From assembly GCF_031456495.1 (NCBI RefSeq), contig NZ_JAVDUW010000002.1, forward strand, positions 372,001 through 436,000: a stretch of DNA of 64,000 nucleotides, in the 5' to 3' direction. This DNA comes from Pedococcus sp031456495 (GTDB taxonomy: Bacteria; Actinomycetota; Actinomycetes; Actinomycetales; Dermatophilaceae). The notes under the pieces were generated by a model. It was not told the origin of the DNA, ran no database searches, and saw nothing but the letters and a program-made list of their open reading frames with translations. The translations under genes and the position numbers were made by a program. Position 1 is the stretch's first letter. The number at the start of each line of letters is the position of its first letter. Shown piece after piece: positions 49,400 through 58,505 of this stretch.

Positions 49400-50317
49400 A
49401 TGCCGACACCCCCCTCCGGTCCGCAACGCCCCGGTGCACCGGCGCCCCTCGTCGACGGCGACCTCGCGCTGCTCCCCGCCGAGTCGGAGGTCGGCACCTA
49501 CGCGTTCGAGCTCGTCTGGGAGGAGGCGCAGGTCGGTCGCGTCGAGTTGCTGGTGGACGAGGAGGACGCCGACGTCCTGTGGGTGGTGGTCCCCGAGTAC
49601 CGCGCCGTCGGCATCGCCGAGCGGGCGCTGCGCCTGGCGCTGGACTGGGCGGTGGACGACCTCGGCGTGGCCCGGGTCGAGGCCCGCGTCCCCGACGTCG
49701 ACCGCGACTCGCTGCGCGCCGCCATCCGCTCGGGTATGCGGCGTGAGGGCATCGCGCGGGCGGCGCGCGTCGGTGCCGGGTCCCGGGGGGACGTGGTCGT
49801 CCTGGCGCGGGTCGCCACGGACCCGCCGCCGGACTCACGCGAGGGTTTCATCGGCATCCTCAACGCGACGCTGCCCACCAAGCGCGCGATCGCGCAGGGC
49901 GTGCTGCGGGACCGCGACGGCAGGGTGCTGCTCTGCGAGCTCACCTACAAGGACGAGTGGGACCTGCCGGGCGGCGTCGTCGACCCGTCGGAGTCGCCGG
50001 CGCACTGTGTCGTCCGTGAGGTCCGCGAGGAGCTCGGCCTCGACGTCGAGGTGCGCAGCCTGCTCGCGGTCAACTGGCTGCCGCCGTGGCGCGGGTGGAC
50101 CGATGCCACGGTGTTCGTCTTCGAGCTGGCGCTCGACGACGCCGACGGCATCGCGGGCCGTGCGACGTTGCAGCGCAGGGAGATCCGCGCCCTGCACTTC
50201 GCCGACGAAGAGGAGTGGGAGGGGAGGGTCGCGGCCTACAACCAGCGCCTGCTCGCCTTCCTCGCGACGCACACCGGCCCCACGGCATACCTCGAGGACG
50301 GTCTCCCGGCGCTCTGA
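49400..50317 (+). CDS. GNAT-like / Nudix hydrolase fusion protein
   Basis: 305 residues in two parts. Residues about 20-140 resemble a GNAT acetyltransferase (YRAVGIAERALRLALDWAVDDLG as the acetyl-CoA region, ARVPDVDRDSLRAAIRSGM). Residues about 155-290 are a Nudix hydrolase with a complete Nudix box beginning GGVVDPSESPAH and ending REVREELGL (GX5EX7REUXEEXGU satisfied). It hydrolyses a nucleoside-diphosphate-linked compound; the substrate is unknown. The acetyltransferase half lacks an obvious full motif A and may be degenerate. Confidence 0.85.
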   Translation: MPTPPSGPQRPGAPAPLVDGDLALLPAESEVGTYAFELVWEEAQVGRVELLVDEEDADVLWVVVPEYRAVGIAERALRLALDWAVDDLGVARVEARVPDVDRDSLRAAIRSGMRREGIARAARVGAGSRGDVVVLARVATDPPPDSREGFIGILNATLPTKRAIAQGVLRDRDGRVLLCELTYKDEWDLPGGVVDPSESPAHCVVREVREELGLDVEVRSLLAVNWLPPWRGWTDATVFVFELALDDADGIAGRATLQRREIRALHFADEEEWEGRVAAYNQRLLAFLATHTGPTAYLEDGLPAL

Positions 50318-50434
50318 GGCGCCCAGGCGGCAAAGCCGCAGGTCAGGACGTCGTTCGGCGTGCGAGGTCGCCGCGACGGGTCTAGCCTCACGGAGTCATC
50401 TTGCCGGGGGAAACCGTCACCAACGGAGTGCACC

Positions 50435-51145
50435 ATGACTGACTCGACCCTGCCGTCGCTGACCGCGGAGGAGCTCGCTGCCGAGGGCGGCACCGCGCTG
50501 CCCGACAAGGAGGTCATCAGCCTCCTCGACCTCAACGCCGACCTCGACCTGGGCCTCGACGCAGCCGCGCCGATCGACCTGGCCGTCGCGGCCAACGCCA
50601 ACGTCGCCGCACCGATCGAGGCCGCCGTCGGCGCGAACGTCCTGTCCGTCGGCTCCGACGCCACGGCCCTCGCCTCGCAAGGTGCGCACATCGACCAGGG
50701 CATCACCGGGGAGGCGGTGGCCCACGGCGAGCAGGGTTCCACCATCGACCAGACCGACACGGCCCCGGCCCCGGCAGACGGCACGGACACGACCGTCCCG
50801 ACCGACGGCACCGCCACCGACGGCACGACCACCGTCCCGACGGATGGCACCGTCCCGACGGACGGCACCGTACCGACCTCGACGGGCGCCGCCGGACCGC
50901 TGGACGGTCCGCTGCTCAACGTCGACGTCAACCTCGCCACCGACCTCAAGCTCGCGGCTCCGATCACCGGTGCGGTCGCGGCCAACGCCAACGTGGCGGC
51001 GCCCATCGACGCCTCCGTCGCCGGCAACATCGGGTCGGTCGACTCGCACGCCGCATCCCTGGCTCAGCAGGACGTCGCCATCACCCAGCACGTCGACGCC
51101 GACGCCAACGCCACGACGGACCAGTCCTCGAGCATCTCCCAGTAG
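50435..51145 (+). CDS. Two-module repeat protein with leader-like N-terminus (candidate peptide precursor or substrate)
   Basis: 236 residues, not recognised. Residues 1-32 (LTAEELAAEGGTALPDKEV within them) look like a soluble leader; there is no signal peptide. Two homologous modules of 74 residues, 33-106 and 163-236, align without gaps at about half identical positions; both contain VAANANVAAPI and end with an Ile-x-Gln. They are joined by a Thr/Asp/Gly/Pro-rich linker with repeated VPTDGT (about 107-150). No cysteine and almost no aromatic residues. ATG at 50435 after ACGGAG. The next gene, 20 nt away, encodes a PqqD-M50 peptidase, so this protein is probably its partner or substrate (inference). 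Confidence 0.8.
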   Translation: MTDSTLPSLTAEELAAEGGTALPDKEVISLLDLNADLDLGLDAAAPIDLAVAANANVAAPIEAAVGANVLSVGSDATALASQGAHIDQGITGEAVAHGEQGSTIDQTDTAPAPADGTDTTVPTDGTATDGTTTVPTDGTVPTDGTVPTSTGAAGPLDGPLLNVDVNLATDLKLAAPITGAVAANANVAAPIDASVAGNIGSVDSHAASLAQQDVAITQHVDADANATTDQSSSISQ

Positions 51146-51165
51146 CACTTCACGAAGCCGCTCCC

Positions 51166-53613
51166 GTGACTCCCTTCGAGGGGCCCAGCGCCCCCGCCGG
51201 GTCCGACGCTGCCCCCGCACCCGCTGCCGTGGGGGCAGCGCCCGGGCCGACGGCCCCGGCCCCGGACGGCTCCGACGTACCCGTCCGCGCCGACGGGGTG
51301 CAGCTGCTCGGGACCGTCCCCGGTTCCGGCTACCGCACCGCGCCGGCCCTCGTGCGCCGCGGCGACGGACAGACCATCCAGCTCACGCCGCTGCTGTATG
51401 CCGTGCTGGAGGCGGTGGACGGGGAGCGCGCCTTCGACCAGGTGGCCGAGGCCGTGGGCGCCGCCGTCGGCCGGCAGGTCCGGGCCGAGGACGTCGAGAC
51501 CCTGTGCGACGCCAAGCTGCGCACTCTCGGGTTGCTGCGGAAGGCCGACGGGTCCGACCCGCAGCTGAAGCGCTCGAACCCGTTGCTGGCACTGCGTTTC
51601 CGCTACGTCGTCACCGACCCGGAGGTCACCCGGAGGGTCACCGCGCCGTTCGCGCTGCTGTTCGCCCCGGTCGTCGTGGTGCTGCTCGTCGCCGCATTCC
51701 TCGCCGTGTGCACCTGGGTGCTCATGCACAAGGGCCTGGCGTCCGCGACGCACCAGGCCTTCGACCAGCCCGCGCTGCTCCTGGCTGTCTTCGCGCTCAC
51801 CGTGGTGTCCGCGGGCTTCCACGAGTTCGGCCACGCCGCGGCCGCACGCTACGGCGGTGCGACGCCCGGCGCGATGGGGACGGGCCTGTACCTCGTGTGG
51901 CCGGCGTTCTACACCGACGTCACCGACAGCTACCGCCTCGGCCGGGCCGGGCGCGTGCGCACCGACCTCGGCGGTCTCTACTTCAACGCCATCGTGGCAG
52001 TCGTCATGTTCGGCGTCTGGTTCGGCACGGGCTGGGACGCCATCCTGCTCATCATCGCCACGCAGGTGCTGCAGATGGTGCGGCAGCTCGCGCCGCTGGT
52101 GCGCTTCGACGGCTACCACGTCCTCGCCGACGTGACGGGTGTGCCGGACCTGTACCACCGCATCAAGCCCACGCTGCTCTCGCTGCTGCCGCAGCACTGG
52201 AACGACCCCGAGGCCAGGGTCCTCAAGCCGTGGGCCCGCGCCGTCGTGACGACGTGGGTGCTGGTGGTCGTGCCGATGCTGGCGTTCTCGACCGTGATGA
52301 TGGTCCTGAGCTTCCCCCGGGTCGCGGGCACGGCCTGGGCGTCCGTCGCCCGCCAGTGGGCCCGCCTGCAGGTGCAGCTCGGCGACGGGGACGTCCTCGC
52401 CGTGCTGGTGCGCGTCCTGTCGATCGTGGCGATCGCACTGCCCGTGCTGGGTGTCGTGCTCATCGTGTCGCGGCTGGTGCGCCGCGTGGCCGTCGGCACG
52501 TGGCGCAGCACCGAGGGGCACCCCGTACGCCGCGGGCTGGCTGGCCTGGCGGCCGTCGCCGTGGTCGCCGGGCTGGGGTGGGCGTGGTGGCCCCAGCCGG
52601 GCACCTACCGGCCCATCCAGGCATACGAGCGGGGGACGCTGGGGGACGCTGTGAACGCGACCCTGGCGCGCTCCGGTGCGCCCACCCCGATCGCAGAGGG
52701 ACGACTGGGGTCCGGCCGGGCGATCCTGCCCAAGGGGATGCGCCTGCCCTCGGCGGACGCCCCGCAGCTCGCCGTGGTCATGGTGCCGCGTCCCGGGCAG
52801 ACCGCCCCGGACGGTTCGGCGCTGCCGACGTGGGTGTTCCCGTTCGACCGGCCCGCGCCCCCCGGGGAGGGCGACACCCAGGCCCTCGCGGTCAACACGA
52901 CGGACGGCACCTCGCTCTACGACGTCGCGTTCGCGCTGGTGTGGGCCGACGGCGACACCGTCACCAACACCAACGAGGCGTACGCCCTCGCCTCCTGCAC
53001 CGACTGCCAGGCGGTCGCCGTGGCGTTCCAGGTCGTCGTCATCGTGGGCGACGCCCATGTCGCCGTGCCCCAGAACATCGCCGCGGCGGTCAACTACAGC
53101 TGCGTCCGCTGCGTCACGCAGGCCCTGGCCACCCAGCTCGTCGTGACGCTGTCGGGACCGCTCAGTGCGCAGAGCACCGCGCAGCTGCAGGCGTTGTGGG
53201 CCCAGATCGCGCAGTTCGGGCAGTCGATCCGCGACGTGCCGCTGGACCAGCTGCAGAGCCGGGTGGACGCCTACGAGGAGCAGATCCTCGCGATCCTGCG
53301 CAAGGACCCCGCGTGGGTCGAGCCGTCCGCGGGCAGCACCCCGACGGGCACCGCGACCACAGGGCCCCCCACGGTCTCCTCGACGACCGGTCCCACCGGG
53401 GCGACCCCGAGCACCGGCACCGGCGGCTCGGGCACGTCGACGAGCTCCACGCCGACCGGCACCGACACCGGCACGGCGCCCGCGCCGTCCGGCTCCAGCT
53501 CCGCGAGCACCACGTCCAGCCCGTCGGCCTCCACCGACGCGACCGCGAGCGTGACGTCCTCACCCGAGGCGAGCGCCGCGGGTGACGTGGCGAGCGCCAC
53601 GACCACCCCCTGA
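51166..53613 (+). CDS. PqqD-like / M50 membrane metallopeptidase with paired-CxxC domain
   Basis: 815 residues. N-terminal Ala/Pro-rich stretch (1-38), then a PqqD-like winged-helix (about 40-130; QTIQLTPLLYAVLEAVDG, then LCDAKLRTLGLL), as used to bind leader peptides. Membrane helices follow with zinc site His219-Glu-Phe-Gly-His223 (SAGFHEFGHAAAARYGG) and the downstream ligand Asp315-Gly in VRFDGYHVL, the M50 pattern of peptide zinc metalloproteases such as YydH. After the last helix (about residue 470) an extracytoplasmic part has Cys611-x2-Cys614 and Cys646-x2-Cys649 in two similar segments, and a 100-residue Ser/Thr/Gly/Pro tail. GTG start, weak ribosome-binding site, 20 nt after the two-module protein gene. 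Confidence 0.85.
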   Translation: MTPFEGPSAPAGSDAAPAPAAVGAAPGPTAPAPDGSDVPVRADGVQLLGTVPGSGYRTAPALVRRGDGQTIQLTPLLYAVLEAVDGERAFDQVAEAVGAAVGRQVRAEDVETLCDAKLRTLGLLRKADGSDPQLKRSNPLLALRFRYVVTDPEVTRRVTAPFALLFAPVVVVLLVAAFLAVCTWVLMHKGLASATHQAFDQPALLLAVFALTVVSAGFHEFGHAAAARYGGATPGAMGTGLYLVWPAFYTDVTDSYRLGRAGRVRTDLGGLYFNAIVAVVMFGVWFGTGWDAILLIIATQVLQMVRQLAPLVRFDGYHVLADVTGVPDLYHRIKPTLLSLLPQHWNDPEARVLKPWARAVVTTWVLVVVPMLAFSTVMMVLSFPRVAGTAWASVARQWARLQVQLGDGDVLAVLVRVLSIVAIALPVLGVVLIVSRLVRRVAVGTWRSTEGHPVRRGLAGLAAVAVVAGLGWAWWPQPGTYRPIQAYERGTLGDAVNATLARSGAPTPIAEGRLGSGRAILPKGMRLPSADAPQLAVVMVPRPGQTAPDGSALPTWVFPFDRPAPPGEGDTQALAVNTTDGTSLYDVAFALVWADGDTVTNTNEAYALASCTDCQAVAVAFQVVVIVGDAHVAVPQNIAAAVNYSCVRCVTQALATQLVVTLSGPLSAQSTAQLQALWAQIAQFGQSIRDVPLDQLQSRVDAYEEQILAILRKDPAWVEPSAGSTPTGTATTGPPTVSSTTGPTGATPSTGTGGSGTSTSSTPTGTDTGTAPAPSGSSSASTTSSPSASTDATASVTSSPEASAAGDVASATTTP

Positions 53614-53685
53614 GGCGCGGCCGGACGGCATACGCTCCTGTCGGCGCCGGGCCCGGCGTGCACGCACGGCGACCGGAGGACGGGG

Positions 53686-54549
53686 ATGGACGGCCTGACC
53701 AGCGAGTTCGACGCAGGGACCGCGGTGGTGGCACGGCCCGGTGAGCCAGGTGCCTGGGACGCCGAGCTCGGTGAGGGCTGGCGCATCGGGGGCGGCGTCA
53801 ACGGCGGCCTGCTGCTGGCGCTGGTCGGGCGCGCGCTGGGCGAGGAGCTGGTGGCCACCGACGAGCGAGCGGCCCACCCCGACCCGCTCGCGATCAGCGC
53901 GTACTACCTGACCCCCGGCGTGCCCGGACCCGCCACCGTTCGCACCGACGTGGTACGCCGCGGTCGGGCCGTCTCCACCGCGCAGGCCTCGCTCCTGCAG
54001 GCCGGGCCCGACGGCGGAGAGGTCGAGCGGGTGCGGGTGCTCGCGACGTACGGCGACCTCGCCGGGCTCGACGGCGACGCCAGCACGACGGCCACCCCAC
54101 CGGTGCTGCCGCCGCCCGAAGAGTGCGTGAGCGCGGCCCAGGCCCCGCCGGACTTCCTCAAGCACGCGTCCCTGCTCGAGCGGCTCGACCTGCGGCTCGA
54201 CCCCGCCACGACCGGCTGGGCGGTCGGCCGCCCGTCGGGCACGGGTGTCATCCGCGGCTGGCTGCGCATGGCCGACGGCCGCGAGCCCGACGCGCTGCTG
54301 CTCCTGCTCGCGGTCGACGCGCTGCCGCCGGTGGCCTTCGAGCTGGGGCTGCCCGGCTGGACGCCGACCCTGGAGCTCACCGCCCACGTGCGGGCGCGTC
54401 CCGCCCCGGGCTGGCTGCGGGTCAACCTCACCAGCCGCACCATGTCGGGCGGGTACCTCGAGGAGGACGCCGAGGTCTGGGACAGCGCCGGGCGGCTCGT
54501 CGCCCTCTCTCGCCAGCTTGCCCGCGCCACGCCGCCGAAGCCAGCCTGA
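53686..54549 (+). CDS. Acyl-CoA thioesterase family protein (double hotdog)
   Basis: 287 residues resembling the TesB-like/4HBT_3 thioesterase family: WRIGGGVNGGLLLALVGRALGEEL near the N-terminus, YYLTPGVPGPATVRTDVVRRGR, and a second hotdog half with LTAHVRARPAPGWLRVNL, GGYLEEDAEVWDSAGRLVALSRQ. It would hydrolyse acyl-CoA esters; chain length is unknown. GGAGG precedes the ATG. A TACGCT box at 53631-53636 inside a GGCATAC motif may be its -10. Confidence 0.88.
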   Translation: MDGLTSEFDAGTAVVARPGEPGAWDAELGEGWRIGGGVNGGLLLALVGRALGEELVATDERAAHPDPLAISAYYLTPGVPGPATVRTDVVRRGRAVSTAQASLLQAGPDGGEVERVRVLATYGDLAGLDGDASTTATPPVLPPPEECVSAAQAPPDFLKHASLLERLDLRLDPATTGWAVGRPSGTGVIRGWLRMADGREPDALLLLLAVDALPPVAFELGLPGWTPTLELTAHVRARPAPGWLRVNLTSRTMSGGYLEEDAEVWDSAGRLVALSRQLARATPPKPA

Positions 54550-54620
54550 CCCGGCGCGACCCCGCCGCTCGACCGGCATACCCGCTCCTCGCCGTGGTCG
54601 GGACGCTCGGGAGGCGCCGG

Positions 54621-54626
54621 TAGACT
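54621..54626 (+). promoter_or_regulatory. -10 box of ychF
   Basis: TAGACT, 9 nt before the GTG of ychF, giving a leaderless or nearly leaderless mRNA. Confidence 0.45.
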
Positions 54627-54635
54627 CCTGACCCC

Positions 54636-55721
<1,086 letters not shown>

Positions 55722-55729
55722 GGCGTCCT

Positions 55730-55767
55730 GCTGGCCGTCGCCGGTGAGTCCGCCGACGACGGCCAGC
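55730..55767 (+). terminator. Possible terminator after ychF
   Basis: 11-bp perfect stem (55730-55740 with 55757-55767) around a 16-nt loop, 9 nt after the ychF stop and before a convergent gene. The long loop makes it weaker than the others. Confidence 0.45.
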
Positions 55768-55788
55768 GTGGCCCGGGGGCGACCGCGC

Positions 55789-56706
55789 TCAGCCGACGGC
55801 CCTGGCGGCCTGGAGGATGACGTCCACCACGTCCTGCGGGTGGGAGACGATCACGTCGTGGGCCGAGTCCACTGTGGACACGGTCGCACCGGCGCGGCGG
55901 GCCATGAACAGCTGACCTCCGGGTGAGATGGCCCGATCCTGCATGGTGACGAGGTCCCAGCTCGGCAGGTTCTTCCACGCGGGTTGCCCGGAGGGCTCGG
56001 TCTGGGCGAAGTAGCTCAGGGGGCGCTGGGTCGCTGCCATGGCAGCAGCGGCCGCCGGGCTGCGGTCGCCGGCGAACACCGTGCGGAACGAGGCCGGCTT
56101 GATGTAGACGTCGAGGTCCTGGCCACCGGGGGCGGCCGGGTTGGCGGCCGGGGGTATGAGCGTGGTGTCGGGCCCCAGCAGGGACCCGGGGTAGGCGGCG
56201 GGGTCGTACGACGTGACGATGGCCTGTCCGGCGTCCGGTACGAAGGCGGCGACGTAGACCAGCGCCTTGACGTTCTCGGCGCCTCGCGCGGCGTTGGTGA
56301 TGACCGCCCCTCCGTACGAGTGCCCGACCAGGACGACGGGGCCCGGGGTGGTGGCCAGGACGGACCGCACGTAGTCCGAGTCCGAGGTGAGTCCACGCAG
56401 CGGGTTCGCCGGGGCGATGACGTCGTACCCCTGGCGCTGCAGGCTGACCACCTCCTGCGTCCAGCCGGAGGCGTCGGCGAAGGCGCCGTGGATGAGGACG
56501 ATGGTCGGCTTCGACCCGTCCTGGGGTGCCCGAGCGGGCTGAACCGCCGACAGGCCGCCCGTGGCGGCGTGGCGGGTGGCAGCTTCGGCGCGGCTCGTCT
56601 GGCCGCTGGTGACGAGGGATGCGGTGACGGGCAGCAGGGCGACGAGCGCAGCGGCGGCCAGCCCGCTCCAACGGGCTCGGCGCAGGTGTCTGGTATCGAT
56701 CGACAT
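55789..56706 (-). CDS. Exported alpha/beta hydrolase
   Basis: 305 residues. Signal peptide (about 1-43, ending RAEAA), then an alpha/beta-hydrolase domain: oxyanion HGAFADASGW, nucleophile elbow VLVGHSYGGAVI, acid and His toward the C-terminus (STVDSAHDVIVSHPQDVV). Close paralogue of the cytosolic protein at 61489-62226; the two share long identical stretches such as PGPVVLVGHSYGGAVI and LGPDTTL. Substrate unknown. ATG at 56706 with GAAGGAAG upstream. Confidence 0.9.
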   Translation of the reverse strand: MSIDTRHLRRARWSGLAAAALVALLPVTASLVTSGQTSRAEAATRHAATGGLSAVQPARAPQDGSKPTIVLIHGAFADASGWTQEVVSLQRQGYDVIAPANPLRGLTSDSDYVRSVLATTPGPVVLVGHSYGGAVITNAARGAENVKALVYVAAFVPDAGQAIVTSYDPAAYPGSLLGPDTTLIPPAANPAAPGGQDLDVYIKPASFRTVFAGDRSPAAAAAMAATQRPLSYFAQTEPSGQPAWKNLPSWDLVTMQDRAISPGGQLFMARRAGATVSTVDSAHDVIVSHPQDVVDVILQAARAVG

Positions 56707-56847
56707 GGACGTTCTTCCTTCGGATCAGGGTGCGGGACAGGGCACGGAGACGAAGCCGGGCACGAGGTGCCGGCAGTGGGCGACGCGCGGCGGCGAGTCG
56801 TCGCGGCGAGTCGAGGAGGCGAATCGAGTCGACAGCGAGGAGCAGGC

Positions 56848-57636
56848 TCAGGTGGTGGCCACCATGCCGCCGTCGATCAGGACGTCGCTGCCGGTGAGGT
56901 TGCCGAGAGCCGGGGAGGCCAGCATGAGAACCGTTCGCGCGACCTCGTCCGGGCGGGTGAAGCGGCGCGTCGCGGTGTCGGCCACCGCCGCCTTCCTGAC
57001 GTCGTCGGGATCCAGACCGCTGGCTGCGCCGACGGTCTGGGCGACTCCTCCGGGACCGAGCCACAGGGGGGTCTCCACCGGGCCGGGACTGACGGTGTTG
57101 ACCCGGACACCCGAGGGGCCGAGCTCCTTGGACAAAGACTTGCAGAAGCTCCGCAATGCGGCCTTGGCGGCGCTGTAGTCGATGACGCCCGGGTCGGGCA
57201 GCGTCGCGTTGACCGAGCAGACGGTGACGATCGCGGAGGGCGCCGCCCGGACGAGGTGGGGCAACGCGGCCCGGGTCGCGCGGACGGCGGAGAGCAGGTT
57301 GAGCTCGAGGGCCCAGTGCCAGTCGTCGTCGGTGACGGCGAGGAAGCCGTCGGTGCGCGGACGGACACCTCCGACGTTGTTCACCAGGACGTCCAGGCGC
57401 CCGAACCTCGCCACCGCCTCGTCCATGAGGGCCTGGCAGCCGGTGCTCGTGGTGAGGTCGCCCAGCACGACGGCCACGTCGTGGGAGCCCGCCAGGTCGG
57501 TGAGCTCGGCGGACCCCTTCAGTGCGCCGGCTGCCACCCGCACCCCCTCTGCACACAGGGCACGGGTGACCTGCAGGCCGATGCCCTGGCTGGCACCGGT
57601 GACCACCGCGACCTTCCCGTCGAGATCGAGGTTCAC
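56848..57636 (-). CDS. Short-chain dehydrogenase/reductase
   Basis: 262 residues, classical SDR: cofactor motif VVTGASQGIGLQV (TGxxxGIG) at about residues 10-22, DVLVNNVGGVRP (NNxG), the catalytic Ser in VTVCSVNAT, Tyr-x3-Lys in IDYSAAKAALRSF, and LIDGGMVATT at the end. NAD(P)-dependent oxidation or reduction of an unknown substrate. Its GTG overlaps the stop of the upstream hydrolase gene (GTGA), so the two are one operon. Confidence 0.93.
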   Translation of the reverse strand: MNLDLDGKVAVVTGASQGIGLQVTRALCAEGVRVAAGALKGSAELTDLAGSHDVAVVLGDLTTSTGCQALMDEAVARFGRLDVLVNNVGGVRPRTDGFLAVTDDDWHWALELNLLSAVRATRAALPHLVRAAPSAIVTVCSVNATLPDPGVIDYSAAKAALRSFCKSLSKELGPSGVRVNTVSPGPVETPLWLGPGGVAQTVGAASGLDPDDVRKAAVADTATRRFTRPDEVARTVLMLASPALGNLTGSDVLIDGGMVATT

Positions 57637-58424
57637 AGCCCCTGCTCCCGCAGCCACTTCAGGCACGTCTCTGCCACGTCCGGCCACCCCGAGTCGATGG
57701 TCAGCGAGTGGCCGCGGTCCGGGAAGGTCGTGAGCTCGGTGACGGCCTCGGAGTGCCGGTACTGCTTGAACGTGGACCGCGTGACCGACTCCGGCACGGT
57801 GTGGTCCTTCCCGCTGGCGATGAGCAGGAGGGGTCCGCGTGACTGGTTTCCCGTGGCGACCTTGGCGGGCGAGTGGGGGTTGAAGTTCGCGGCCGCCGCC
57901 TCGAACAGGGGCCGGCCCGGAGCAGGGATCGTCCAGCGCGCGAAGAGCTCGTCGGACTCCTCCGGTGAGACGGCGTTCCCGAACGCGAAGCGGAACTGCT
58001 GGGCGCTCAGAGACACGGCACGGTGCTTGTTCGCCGGGTTCCTGAAGACGGGCAGCGTGGCCCACAGCGCCGACAGCGGCACCGGCAGCACGCCCTTGAT
58101 CTGGGCCGCGTCGATGGCGATGGCCGCCTTGGCACAGTCCTGGCCCAGCAGCTTCTGGGCGATCATCCCGCCGAAGGAGTGACCGATGAGGACCGGCTTC
58201 TCGGGGAGCGTGTCGATGAGGGCCTCGAAGTGGGCGACGACGTCGTCGATCCCGTGGTCGCCGATGGCGTCGGGGTCGCGGCGCGACTCCTCCACCGTCG
58301 GGCCGTCGCCGGGCCAGCCCGGTGCCTGGGCGTCGTAGCCCTCGTCGCGGAAGCGCGTGGTCCACGCGTCCCACGACGAGGCGTGCAGCCAGAGTCCATG
58401 GATGAAGAGCACAGGTGTTGTCAC
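57633..58424 (-). CDS. Alpha/beta hydrolase, cytosolic
   Basis: 263 residues. HGLWLHASSWDAWTTRF near the N-terminus, nucleophile LIGHSFGGMIAQKLLG, acid in LLLIASGKDHTVPESV and C-terminal His in FPDRGHSLTID. No signal peptide. It is more distant from the two other hydrolases of this region. GTG start at 58424 after AGGAGGAAC, first gene of an operon with the SDR. Substrate unknown; esterase or lactonase are possibilities. Confidence 0.9.
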   Translation of the reverse strand: MTTPVLFIHGLWLHASSWDAWTTRFRDEGYDAQAPGWPGDGPTVEESRRDPDAIGDHGIDDVVAHFEALIDTLPEKPVLIGHSFGGMIAQKLLGQDCAKAAIAIDAAQIKGVLPVPLSALWATLPVFRNPANKHRAVSLSAQQFRFAFGNAVSPEESDELFARWTIPAPGRPLFEAAAANFNPHSPAKVATGNQSRGPLLLIASGKDHTVPESVTRSTFKQYRHSEAVTELTTFPDRGHSLTIDSGWPDVAETCLKWLREQGL

Positions 58425-58505
58425 AGTCGTTCCTCCTGATCGACCTGCCGGGTGCTGGACGCCCCGCGGCTCGTCGACGCTAGGACTGCGCCGGAGCAGC
58501 CCGCT

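Noticed and set aside
50810..50890. CRISPR-like or minisatellite array in the Thr/Asp/Gly linker
   Set aside because: The short near-repeats are in frame and encode the VPTDGT linker of the two-module protein; there are no unique spacers.
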